Source of the DNA: DASXRA01 sp036506155 | Lineage (GTDB): Bacteria > Actinomycetota > Actinomycetes > Mycobacteriales > Jatrophihabitantaceae | Length of the DNA stretch: 9,920 nucleotides | NCBI GenBank assembly: GCA_036506155.1 | Contig: DASXSF010000136.1 | Coordinates: forward strand, 1-9,920 | Direction of reading: 5' to 3' | In this document: in pieces, positions 1-7,898 of the stretch | Layout: every line of letters begins with the position of its first letter | Numbering within the stretch: position 1 is the stretch's first letter | Translations under genes and position numbers: made by a program | The notes under the pieces: generated by a model | What the model saw: the letters and a program-made list of their open reading frames with translations, nothing else | Database searches by the model: none | What the model was told of the DNA's origin: nothing

Positions 1-1574
1 TGGTGATGGCGCTGCCGGTCGGGCTGGTCTACGACCCCGCCGGCAAGGTCGTCCTGGACCCCGACACCGGCGTCCAACAGGCGATCCGGCACCTGTTCGC
101 CGTCTTCGCCCGCACAGGCACGACCCGCACGGTCGTCCAGACGTTCAACGCCGAGCAGCTGCGCTTCCCGGTCCGGATCCGCACCGGCCCCCACAACGGC
201 GAACTCGCCTGGATGCCTTTGCGGCACTGGCGCGTGCCGCGCACCCTGCACAACCCCCGCTATGCCGGCGCGTTCGTCTACGGCCAGCGCCGCGAAGCCC
301 GCAACCCTGCCACCGGCAAGATGACGACGATCAACATGCCGCGCGAGCAGTGGTTCGCGTTCTTCCCGAACGCGCACCCCGGATACCTCACCATGGAACA
401 GTTCGAAGCCAACCAGGCGACCCTGCTCGCCAACGCCCAAGCCGTCGGCCGCGAACGGGACCGCGGGCCGGCGCGGGAAGGCACCGCACTGCTGCAAGGC
501 CTGGCGATCTGCGGGATCTGCGGACGGCGGATGAGCGTGCGCTACCACACCCGCCGCGGCGTCGAGGTGCCCGACTACCAGTGCATGCGCGAATGCATCG
601 ACGCCGCCGCGCCCCGCTGCCAAAGCGTTCCCGGCGCCGGCGTGGACACCGCGATCGGGCAGCTGCTGCTCGACACCCTCACCCCGCTCGCGCTCGAGGT
701 CGCGCTGTCCGTCCAGACCGAGATCGAGGCCCGCGCCGAGCACGCCGACCAGCTGCGCCGGCACAACGTCGAACGCGCCCGGCACCGCGCTGACCTGGCC
801 CGCCGCCGCTACCTGGCCGTCGACCCGGGCAACCGGCTAGTCGCCGACAGCCTGGAAGCCGACTGGAACCAGGCGCTGCGCGCCGTGCAAGCCGCCCAAG
901 ACGGCTACGACAAGGCGACCGCGGCCGCGGCCACCGCACTGGATGACGAGCACGCGGCCCGGATCAAGGCACTGGCCAGCGACTTCCCTGCGCTGTGGTC
1001 GAACCCAGCCACTCCGGCCCGGGAACGCAAACGCATGATCCGGCTGCTCGTCGAGGACGTCACCCTGACCAAGACCGACCAGATCCACGCCCACGTCCGC
1101 TTCCGCGGCGGGCAGACCACCAGCCTCACCATGCCCATCCCGGGCACGGCCTGGCAGCTGCGTGAGACCCACCCGGACACCCTCGCCGAACTGGACCGGC
1201 TGCTCGACGAACACACCGACGCCCAAACCGCCGACCATCTCAACGCAGCCGGTCACCGCTCCGGAGAAGGCAAACCGTTCACCGGCCGGATCGTGCTCGA
1301 CCTGCGCCGCGCGCACGGCATGCCCAGCCACCTGCAACGCTTACGCGGCCGCGGCCTGCTCACCATCGACGAGCTCGCCGACCGGCTGCACGTGCACAAG
1401 TCGACGATCAAGGCCTGGCACCGCGCCGGCCTGCTCGCCGCGCACCAGGCCAACGACAAGAACATCCGGCTCTTCGAACCACCCACGACCGGCGACCCAC
1501 GCCTCGTCGCCCGGCAAGGAAGCCCCATCAGAAACCGAGTACCCACCCAACCCGCGCCAGGAGGTGCAGTGTGA
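1..1574 (+). CDS. Large serine recombinase (site-specific integrase/transposase type), 5'-truncated by window edge
   Basis: DNA-cutting and rejoining enzyme of the large serine recombinase family, used for integration, excision or transposition of mobile DNA. The catalytic resolvase domain with its nucleophilic serine is not in the window: the frame is open at base 1, and the visible MALPVGLVYDP segment is normally internal, following that domain. Of the 523 visible residues, about 1-100 fit the Recombinase domain. About 165-215 are a zinc beta-ribbon with candidate ligands Cys170, Cys173, Cys194, Cys198 and Cys206. About 235-325 are a charged, Ala/Arg-rich coiled coil. Residues 452-492 (LLTIDELADRLHVHKSTIKA onward) look like a MerR-type helix-turn-helix, an extra DNA-binding module at the C-terminus. 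The frame is uninterrupted, unlike several genes further right. A second ORF is coupled at the stop codon, and the GH13 gene converges on it. The family is clear; which element it mobilises is not. Confidence 0.92.
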   Translation, partial: VMALPVGLVYDPAGKVVLDPDTGVQQAIRHLFAVFARTGTTRTVVQTFNAEQLRFPVRIRTGPHNGELAWMPLRHWRVPRTLHNPRYAGAFVYGQRREARNPATGKMTTINMPREQWFAFFPNAHPGYLTMEQFEANQATLLANAQAVGRERDRGPAREGTALLQGLAICGICGRRMSVRYHTRRGVEVPDYQCMRECIDAAAPRCQSVPGAGVDTAIGQLLLDTLTPLALEVALSVQTEIEARAEHADQLRRHNVERARHRADLARRRYLAVDPGNRLVADSLEADWNQALRAVQAAQDGYDKATAAAATALDDEHAARIKALASDFPALWSNPATPARERKRMIRLLVEDVTLTKTDQIHAHVRFRGGQTTSLTMPIPGTAWQLRETHPDTLAELDRLLDEHTDAQTADHLNAAGHRSGEGKPFTGRIVLDLRRAHGMPSHLQRLRGRGLLTIDELADRLHVHKSTIKAWHRAGLLAAHQANDKNIRLFEPPTTGDPRLVARQGSPIRNRVPTQPAPGGAV

Positions 1575-1678
1575 AACGCAAGCCTTGTCCGGGGCCGACC
1601 CGACCCGGCCCATCGTGGCTGATGCGCATGGATTCACCTCAGGGGCCGGTGCCCCGGCGTAGCCGGATCCACCGATAG
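1571..1678 (+). CDS. Short coupled ORF after recombinase, probably truncated at an element junction
   Basis: A GTG at 1571 overlaps the recombinase stop (GTGA arrangement) and has a perfect AGGAGG at 1559-1564 with a 6-base spacer, so translation of a second cistron looks intended. The frame gives only 35 residues (VKRKPCPGPTRPGPSWLMRM, then DSPQGPVPRRSRIHR) before a TAG at 1676. The last 40 bases lie antisense to the end of the GH13 gene, which suggests that a longer second gene of the mobile element was cut off and fused to unrelated DNA. No domain is recognised. It could also be a genuine tiny protein, or an unused start. The ribosome binding site is seen directly; the truncation is inferred. 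Confidence 0.4.
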   Translation: MKRKPCPGPTRPGPSWLMRMDSPQGPVPRRSRIHR

Positions 1679-3297
1679 CCCCATCCGCGTAGCTCTAGGT
1701 CGTCGAGGCGTGCCGTCGGTGGCTCGTAGGGGCCGTCCGCGAAGACCTCAAAAGGTTGCCCTGCGACGTCGTTCAGCTTACCGACGTGAACTCGAACCGG
1801 TTCATCGCGCAAGTTGTGCAGTAGCAGCATGGATCCTTCCGGCGCGTCGAAGCGGTGGGCGAGCACCGAACGTGGCAGCGGAACGTCGAGCACCGTGCAC
1901 TGCCCGACGCCGATCTCGGGGCATTCGCGCAAGGTTCGGATGAGCTGCTCGAACCAGCGCAGCAACGAGCCCGGATCGCGCTGCTGGGCCCGGACGTTCA
2001 CGGTGCGGGCGCCGTAGCGCCCGCGGGTCACCGCCGGACGCGACAGCTGCTCGCGTGGCGCCGCGGAGAAGCCGGCCGCGGTGCCGGCGTCCCATTGCAT
2101 CGGCGTGCGGATGGCTTCCCGCCCGGGCAGCGCCAGGTTCTCGCCCATGCCGATCTCCTCGCCGTAGCGCAGGACCGGCGTGCCCGGCATGGCGAACTGC
2201 AGGGCGTAGGCGAGCTCCATGTGCCGACGGTCGCCACGGAACATCGGCGCGAGACGGCGGCGGATGCCGCGGCCGAATAGGCGCATGTCGGCACGGGCGC
2301 CGAACGCCGTGAAGACGTCGCCGCGCTGCTCGTCGGTGAGGGTGCTCAGGTCGAGCTCGTCGTGGTTGCGTAGGAACGTCGCCCACTGGGCCATTGCCGG
2401 CACACGCGGCAGGTGATGCAGTGCCTCGACCAGCGGCTCGGCGTCCGAGCGTGCAAGCGCCAGCCAGAGCTTTGTGTTGAGGACGAATGAGAAGAGCATG
2501 TGCGCGCGGTCGTTCGGGCCGTCCGGCCGTTCCCCGAGGTAGGCACGCAGCTCGTCCGGCGCGACGTTTGCCTCGCAGAGCAGTACCGCGTCGCCGCGGC
2601 ACCACTGCAGGTTCTGGCGCCAGTCGTCGAGGATGGCGAAGTCTTTCGGGCCGGGATCCACTCCGGCCTTGACCTGTTCGAGCACGAACGGTGCGGCGTC
2701 GACACGGAAACCGGCGGCGCCTAGCTGCAGCCAGAAGCACATAACTTTCTTGATCTCCGTGCGGACCTGTGAATTCGCCCAGTTCAGGTCGGGCTGGAAG
2801 TCGTAGAACCGGTGGAAGTACCAGGCCTTCGCCTGCTCATCGAAGCTCCACGTCTCGCGCTGCTCGCCCGGGAAGACGATTCCCTGCAGCCGGTCCGGCG
2901 GCTCGGTGTCACTCCACACGTACCAGTCGCGGTAGGGCGAGTCCGGGCTGCTGCGCGCGGACTGGAACCAGGGGTGCTCATTCGACGTGTGGTTGACAAC
3001 CAGGTCGAGAATGATGCGGATCCCGCGCTGCTCGGCCTCGGCGATCAGCTCGGCGAAGTCGCCAAGGGTACCCAGGCGAGGGTCGACACCGTAGTAGTCG
3101 GCAACGTCGTAGCCGTCGTCGCGATGCGGCGTCGGATGGATCGGGTTGAGCCACAGGCAGGTCACCCCCAGCCGGGACAGATAGTCCAGCCGGCTGATCA
3201 GCCCGCGCAGGTCGCCCTTTCCGTCGCCGTTGGAATCCTGGAAGCAGTCGACCTCGAGGCAGTAGACGACAGCCGCCTTGTACCAACGCTGGGACAT
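1639..3297 (-). CDS. GH13 family enzyme, trehalose synthase / alpha-glucosidase-like
   Basis: Predicted cytoplasmic alpha-glucan-active enzyme of glycoside hydrolase family 13, closest by motif to trehalose synthases (maltose/trehalose interconversion). The 552 residues start at ATG 3297. An in-frame TAG lies two codons upstream, so no longer start is possible. A clear Shine-Dalgarno is lacking. Visible motifs: DSNGDGKGDLRG at 21-32, DVADYY 64-69, region I DLVVNHTS at 98-105, nucleophile Asp200 in GFRVDAAP, acid/base Glu242 in LLCEANV, and Asp313 in FLRNHDELDL. RRRLAP (346-351), YGEEIGMG (378-385) and RTPMQWDAG are trehalose-synthase-like. The length equals a catalytic (beta/alpha)8 barrel plus a short C-terminal beta domain, with no fused maltokinase. 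The acid/base motif LLCEANV has Cys where LLAEANQ is usual. There is no signal peptide. It stands alone on the minus strand, tail to tail with the recombinase. GH13 is certain; the exact substrate is not. Confidence 0.93.
   Translation of the reverse strand: MSQRWYKAAVVYCLEVDCFQDSNGDGKGDLRGLISRLDYLSRLGVTCLWLNPIHPTPHRDDGYDVADYYGVDPRLGTLGDFAELIAEAEQRGIRIILDLVVNHTSNEHPWFQSARSSPDSPYRDWYVWSDTEPPDRLQGIVFPGEQRETWSFDEQAKAWYFHRFYDFQPDLNWANSQVRTEIKKVMCFWLQLGAAGFRVDAAPFVLEQVKAGVDPGPKDFAILDDWRQNLQWCRGDAVLLCEANVAPDELRAYLGERPDGPNDRAHMLFSFVLNTKLWLALARSDAEPLVEALHHLPRVPAMAQWATFLRNHDELDLSTLTDEQRGDVFTAFGARADMRLFGRGIRRRLAPMFRGDRRHMELAYALQFAMPGTPVLRYGEEIGMGENLALPGREAIRTPMQWDAGTAAGFSAAPREQLSRPAVTRGRYGARTVNVRAQQRDPGSLLRWFEQLIRTLRECPEIGVGQCTVLDVPLPRSVLAHRFDAPEGSMLLLHNLRDEPVRVHVGKLNDVAGQPFEVFADGPYEPPTARLDDLELRGWGYRWIRLRRGTGP
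1642..1655 (-). terminator. Possible GC-rich hairpin at the 3' end of the GH13 gene
   Basis: GGGGC-CGGT-GCCCC forms a perfect 5-bp stem with a 4-base loop across the last codons of the GH13 gene, in the gap where two convergent genes meet. There is no U-tract on either strand, so it is at best a weak or factor-assisted terminator. High-GC DNA produces such hairpins by chance. Confidence 0.25.
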
Positions 3298-3948
3298 CCG
3301 CTAGATCACCCACTTGTCCTGGACTCCGCAGCCGAAGCCGAGCTCCGAAATCGATAGCACGGCCATTTCACGACCCCGCACCCCTGGCCCGGCGCACGTC
3401 GCGTTCTGAGTATGTCCATTGCAGAAGGCGGCGAATCGCCAAGTTTCCGGGGAACCCCAAATGGGTCACGTCCGGTCGGAGATCAGCTGACAGCCGGTGG
3501 CGAAGTATGCGTCGGTTGACGGCTCAGTCTCGCCACGACTTCGACGACGACGGGTTGCATCACCACGACCTCCAAGGCTCCTTGGCTCCCGGCCACGCGC
3601 TGTGGGTGATATACCGGTCAGGCGGATACCGCGACGAGGTGCGTGGCGATATCGGCAGGAGCCCGATGCGGTGAAGACACAGGCGTCGCCATCGGGCGAC
3701 ACGTGGAACTTCGGCGTTGCCGCCCGCGGCCACAACCACCGCAATCGCCATCCGCCACAGCGAGTCAGGCCTGCGGATCTGGCTCGCAGGTGGGCCAGGT
3801 GGGGCGGCATTCCCCCGGCTGTCACGATGCATCGAATCGCGGAGGTAGCTAGTGACGTCGGGCGAGCTACGTATCGATCCGGCTCGACGCGCAGGGCCTT
3901 CGCGCGAGGTTCGCTGCCTCCTCGCACCCGGCAGCGTTAGATGGACCA
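3298..3948. other. 650-base gap without a convincing gene
   Basis: Open frames exist on both strands (3497-3940 +, 3466-3927 -), but both are Arg/Pro-rich and of low complexity, as expected of chance frames in GC-rich DNA, and neither has a good ribosome binding site. The one protein-like segment is on the minus strand at about 3640-3720: TPKFHVSPDGDACVFTASGS then CRYRHA. It resembles the small FHV-x-P-G...C-x-A...C-x-Y/F motif seen in some actinophage and actinobacterial proteins. It may be a decayed piece. The gap separates the minus-strand GH13 gene from the plus-strand phospholipase gene, so promoters for both should lie here; none is clear by eye. Confidence 0.5.
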
Positions 3949-5549
3949 GTGCAGGTCGCAGAGTGGTTTCTGACAGCGTGCGAGCGCGCCAATCCTGCGA
4001 CGCGTTTGGATCGACGCCACAGCGATGGGCTCGCCTGGTCTGTCGGGAATGTCGTCCAGCCTCTTATCCACGGCAGGGTCTACTTTCCGGAGTTGATGCG
4101 ATCGGTGCGGCTGATGCGATCCGGTGATCTGCTGCTGTTCACCGACTGGCGCGGTGATCCCGACGAGCTGCTCGACGGTCCTGGTGCCGGCGTTTCGCGG
4201 GTGTTCTCGGACGCAGCGGGCAGAGGGGTGATCGTGAAGGGTCTGATTTGGCGCTCGCATATGGACCGGTTCGCGTTCAGCGAGCAGGAGAATCGTCATC
4301 TGGGTGCGGAGATTGAAGCGGCGGGCGGGGAATGCCTGCTCGATATGCGGGTGCGCCCTGGAGGATCGCACCACCAGAAGTTCATCGTGCTGCACCATCC
4401 CGGCCGGGCACAGCTCGACGTAGCTTTCGTGGGCGGCATCGATCTGTGCCACAGCAGACACGATGGCCCGGAGCACGACGGTGATCGGCAACGGCAACCG
4501 ATGGCCAAGGTCTACGGCGCGCGCCCGCCGTGGCATGACGTCCAGCTCGCAGTGCGTGGCCCCGCGGTCGGCGATGTCGAAACCGTCTTCCGAGTGCGGT
4601 GGAACGATCCGCAACCTTTGACTCGCAACCCGATCAACCGGCTCAGCCAGTTGATCCGAGGTGATGATCGCTCGGCCGGCGCTCTGCCCGCTCAATTGCC
4701 CGACCCGGCAGAACGCGGAACCGCAAGCGTGCAGCTGCTGCGCACCTATCCCAAACGCCGCCACGGCTACCCGTTCGCCGCCGAGGGTGAACGCAGCGTG
4801 GCGCGCGGTTACGAAAAGGTGATAGCCCGGGCCCGCAGCCTGATCTACATCAGGACCAGTACTTCTGGTCCAGCGAGATCGTGACGTGTTTCGCTCACGC
4901 GCTGCGCGCGAACCCGAACCTGCATCTGATCGCTGTGATCCCTCATTACCCTGACTGCGACGGTAAGTTGTCCCTGCCGCTCAACCTGGTCGGGCGTCAG
5001 CAGGCCCTGGACGAGGTCCGCTCCGCTGGGGGCGACCGGGTCGCGGTGTATGGCATCGAGAATCACGCCGGGACACCGATCTATGTGCATGCGAAAGTGT
5101 GCGTCGTCGATGATGTCTGGGCGTCGGTCGGCTCGGACAACGTGAACCGCCGCTCCTGGACACACGATTCCGAGCTGTCCTGCGCCGTGGTCGACGCCGA
5201 GCCGGACGGGCGAGATCCTCGCATCATCGACGGTGCCGGCGCAGGCGCTCGGAAGTTCGCCCGCGAACTACGGCTCCAATTGAGCCGCGAGCACCTCGAC
5301 CGCGCCACCGACGAGGACAGTGACCTGCTCGACCCGGTAAGCGCCTTCCACGCCTTCGCCGCTAGTGCCGCACGCCTGCTCCACTGGCACGAGATTGGAC
5401 GATCCGGTCCTCGCCCGGCCGGACGCGTGCGACCGTATTCCGCGCCGCACCTCTCCCGCCTCACGCGCGCATGGGCCACGCCGCTCTACCGGGTTCTCAT
5501 CGACCCCGACGGGCGCCCCGCGAACCTCCGTCGCGCTCAGACGTTCTGA
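3949..5549 (+). pseudogene. Phospholipase D-like (two HKD domains), single-base frameshift
   Basis: Phospholipase D/cardiolipin-synthase superfamily protein; such enzymes hydrolyse or transfer phosphatidyl groups. The start is GTG 3949 (MQVAEWFLTA...), the first start after in-frame stops at 3850-3855; no strong Shine-Dalgarno. The first half is open to 4851. The first active-site motif is HQK at 142-144 in GSHHQKFIVL, where the usual Asp five residues after the Lys is His149. It is followed by DVAFVGGIDLCHSR. After ...RSLIYI the protein continues in the next frame as DQYFWSSEIVTCFAHALRAN. Adding one G between 4851 and 4852 (ATC-GAG-GAC) restores SLIYIEDQYFWS. The second motif is complete: HAKVCVVD (H381, K383, D388 in the joined protein) with SVGSDNVNRRSW at 393-404. 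The repaired length is 533 residues. It heads the plus-strand set with the channel-like gene. Broken as given: either a pseudogene or a sequencing error. Confidence 0.88.
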
Positions 5550-5776
5550 CCACCACGTCGACGCACCCACAGCTGCGGGGTAAGCGGTAACACACGTGAA
5601 ACCGTCCCCGCGAATTCACGACCCCGGAGCCGGGCGGCGTTTCAAGCCATCGACGGTCCGGGCATCGTCGCACCGTGATTCCAACAGGTCCGTGCCGAAC
5701 TTCAGCGCCGTGAGCAAGCCGTAGCAGGATCAGTCGACACCCGGGCCGACGGGCTAAGCGGAAAGGAGAACCCGCT

Positions 5777-6120
5777 GTGATACGAGAAGAATGGTCCCGG
5801 CTTTTCACCTTCGAGGAACGCCACCGTCGTTTAATCGCCCGCCTGCTGCTTGCGTTCGGACTGTCGATCGTGGTCTTCGGTATCGGCAGCGTGCTGGTGT
5901 GGTGGCTAGAGAGCGGGCAAAAGGAGGCGACATCAACGGATTCGGTGATGCAGCCTTTTTCACCGCCGTTCAAATGCTGACCGTGTCGTCTTCGATCAAG
6001 AACCCGTTGACGTCCGCTGGCAAGATTATCGACGTCGGACTTGAGGCGTGGGCCGTCCTCGTCATCACCGCGGTCGGGGGCAGCTTCGCCACCTTCTTTA
6101 CCTCAGGCGACGCGAACTAG
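5777..6120 (+). pseudogene. Small two-TM channel-like membrane protein, frameshift in an A-run
   Basis: Start is GTG 5777 with AAAGGAG at 5762-5768, spacer 8. The reading frame changes in AAAA at 5919-5922; a fifth A gives SGQKGGDING and a 114-residue protein. The N-terminus REEWSRLFTFEERHRRL is basic and cytosolic-looking. TM1 is about 18-44 (LIARLLLAFGLSIVVFGIGS then VLVWW). A short re-entrant-like segment DAAFFTAVQML is at 58-68, and TM2 is about 84-108 (IIDVGLEAWAVLVITAVGGS then FATFF). The order TM1-pore helix-filter-TM2 is that of two-TM potassium channels, but the filter position reads TVSSSI (69-74) instead of TVGYG, so potassium selectivity is doubtful. The joined sequence ends at TAG 6118. 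The channel-like fold is inferred from pattern only; a small unrelated membrane protein is the alternative. It follows the phospholipase gene by 227 bases. Confidence 0.72.
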
Positions 6121-6383
6121 TCAGCGGGACCTTGTCCCTCGTCGGCTGGGTCATCGTCCAGCCCGACCGATGACCGAGTGTTGTCGGTCGCCCAGCTGGT
6201 CGTCGCCCTGCCGGGGGATCGGCATTCCGCTGTTCGGTGTCGACCAGCAGCCGAGCTACGCGCGCGCCCTCACGATGGATCGATCCTTCGCATATCGCAT
6301 GGCGGGTCGACGGACACCGCGCGCGTGCTACTGACGTGAAGACTGAGGCGACCGATGGCCCAGTCCGCGGCTCGGAGCGTGAT

Positions 6384-7051
6384 TCAGGCTCCGGTCTGAC
6401 GCGCACAACCTCGGGCATCGGTGGTGTCGCCGCCCGTCGGAAACGGATCGTCATCCTTATCGCCGCTGCCAGAGGTGGCTCGGCCATCGGCTGTGGCCGG
6501 GTCGTGGCGACGTTTCAGCAGCAGGAGCAGTCGCCGCTCGGCGACGTCTTGGCTGTGCACGGCGAGCCAGAAGCAGACGAAGGCTAGCGGCAGCTCCGCC
6601 AGCACTGACATCGCTACGGCTTCGGCGGTATGCCGGCCGGCGGGTGAGGTGAGCACGTCGAACCAGGCGTCGGCGACCAGCAGTGCACCGGTCGCTGAGC
6701 CAGCGATCGGGAGCAGTCGGGAGCGGCGTAACGCCGCGACCGCAGTGCAGGCAAGCCCGAGCGCCAACAGCACGTCATAGCCGGTCCAGGCCAGGCGGTA
6801 GTGCTGGGACAATTGTCGCTGCGGCAGCGTCGTGCCGAGGACGGCGATCCAGGGCAGCAGCATCAACGAGCAGATCACGAATGCCGGCGCGGTCCACCGC
6901 ACGAGACGGGCGTTATCCACGAGTACCCGATTTGCGAGTTCATCGCTGACCGGGACGGCGTGTCGACGGCGGACGCGACCTGATCGGCGACGGCAACCAC
7001 CTTGGCAGGCGGTTCCGGTACTCCACGCGCGTTACTGTCCTGCGTGCTCAT
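6384..7051 (-). pseudogene. Four-TM conserved-type membrane protein, unknown function, frameshift near the N-terminus
   Basis: The longest open part (6384-6920) begins at a GTG, but the likelier true start is ATG 7051: it yields MSTQDSNARGVPEPPAKVVA then VADQVASAVDTPSRSA, a natural leader, with GAGG upstream. The two frames join if one base is added at about 6944 (GCG-GAT), giving SADELANRVLVDNARLVRW; repaired length is about 222 residues. Numbering from the GTG: TM segments at about 11-30 (APAFVICSLMLLPWIAVLGT), 45-64, 71-89 and 102-121, with short loops (ALPQ-like TTLPQRQLSQHYRLAW; WFDVLTSPAG). The C-terminal tail of about 55 residues is hydrophilic and Asp/Gly-rich. The ATG lies inside the end of the preceding gene (20-base overlap), implying translational coupling. 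No enzyme motif is seen. It converges with the channel-like gene. Confidence 0.75.
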
Positions 7052-7567
7052 CAGGGCCAGCCTCTATCAACACACGCCGTGGTACCACAGGCGGCAACGG
7101 GCGGACGGTCTGGGTGGATGCGGCACGTCTGTGCGCCTTGCCGAGGTCGGCCCCGTAGAAGTGTTCGGAGGCGACGTCCTGCCGCAGCGATTCGTACATG
7201 CCGACCTCGGACTCGAACCGGCCGGCGCTCTGCGGGGCGCCCTGCACCACGAAGTGCGCCCAACCCGTTCGTGTTCGCCGCCGCGCCCTGCTGACCGCGA
7301 CATTGCCCGAGAATTGGGCATAGCCAGCCGCGTCGAACCCCGCCATCTCCTCGTGACGGCCTGATCGAACCGGGGATCGTTGGCAGCGCCTTCCCCCAAG
7401 GCGCCCCGAGCCCATCGATGCCGTCACCCGGGTATCCGCAGACCCGTCGACGCTCCCCTCACGTAGCCGACCCAGCAGCACGTCAGCCACGGCCTGCGCC
7501 AAGGGATCTCCTTCATCCAAGGACCAAGCGACTCACCGCGCGGTGCACCGCCGCACATCTGGTCCAT
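7032..7567 (-). pseudogene. Unrecognised hypothetical protein, three apparent indels
   Basis: The coding signal moves between frames. From ATG 7567 it reads MDQMCGGAPRGESLGPW, then changes frame at the CC of 7517-7518 (one base missing) to DEGDPLAQAVADVLLGRLRE. It changes again at the five C's of 7393-7397 (one base too many), giving GRLGEGAANDPRFDQAVT, and again near 7347-7350 (one missing), giving EMAGFDAAGYAQFSGNVAVS onward. The last and longest stretch, with RTGWAHFVVQGAPQSAGRFE and VGMYESLRQDVASEHFYGAD, is protein-like in composition and runs to TAA 7032. Repaired length is about 178 residues; no signal peptide or TM segment. I do not recognise the family. It overlaps the start of the four-TM gene by 20 bases, so the two look like an operon. 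The start at 7567 is uncertain (weak ribosome site). Each joint was found by eye. Confidence 0.6.
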
Positions 7568-7640
7568 GACAGGCCTACCCGAAATCGCCGGCTGACAACC
7601 TTGTCCCCTCGTATCGGCCCGCAAGGATTGCTGTCCGCGA

Positions 7641-7883
7641 TGCTTGGGTATGCCATCACCCAGATGACCTGGGACAGCTCCACGCCGCGGCGCGGCGGTC
7701 GGAGGTGCCGGCCAGACCGAGGCTGTGCTCGCGGCGTGTCGGGACCTGGTCGCTGTCAGCGCCGAGCTTGTCTCGGCTGGAAGAGTTCGCCGACGCTGGC
7801 GGCGGCGACTCGTCCGATGCGGACCGGTGGGCGATGAGCTGGACCGTGTGAGCACCGAGGGCATTCGCTGGATCGACCTATAA
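7641..7883 (+). pseudogene. Possible remnant of a small gene before the SDR
   Basis: The frame ending at TAA 7881 reads GQTEAVLAACRDLVAVSAEL, a helix-like stretch, then an Arg-rich run, then VGDELDRVSTEGIRWIDL. Upstream it is closed by a TGA; a neighbouring frame offers HHPDDLGQLHAAARRSEVPA, which could be the preceding part. No single frame gives a complete gene with a ribosome site, so if it is real it is broken. The stop is 15 bases before the SDR start, a spacing expected of an upstream cistron. Weak evidence. The rest of the gap from 7568 to 7640 shows nothing. Confidence 0.28.
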
Positions 7884-7898
7884 GAAGGGGAATGACCT

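Noticed and set aside
1802..2740. 312-residue minus-strand frame inside the GH13 gene
   Set aside because: Arg/Ala/Pro-rich shadow of the GH13 reading frame; the GH13 frame has all catalytic motifs.
3443..3468. GTTT-16 bases-GGGTCA as a stress sigma factor promoter
   Set aside because: Only a partial -10 match, and no gene starts within 450 bases downstream. A similar weak match at 5639-5665 (spacer 17) was dropped too.
3937..4764. 275-residue minus-strand frame opposite the phospholipase gene
   Set aside because: Antisense shadow; the plus strand has the HKD motifs and coherent family sequence.
5915..5930. Programmed ribosomal frameshifting in the channel-like gene
   Set aside because: The site is C AAA AGG, not an X XXY YYZ slippery heptamer, and the AGGAGG overlaps rather than precedes it at the stimulating distance. 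Nearby genes have similar breaks, so simple base loss is more likely.
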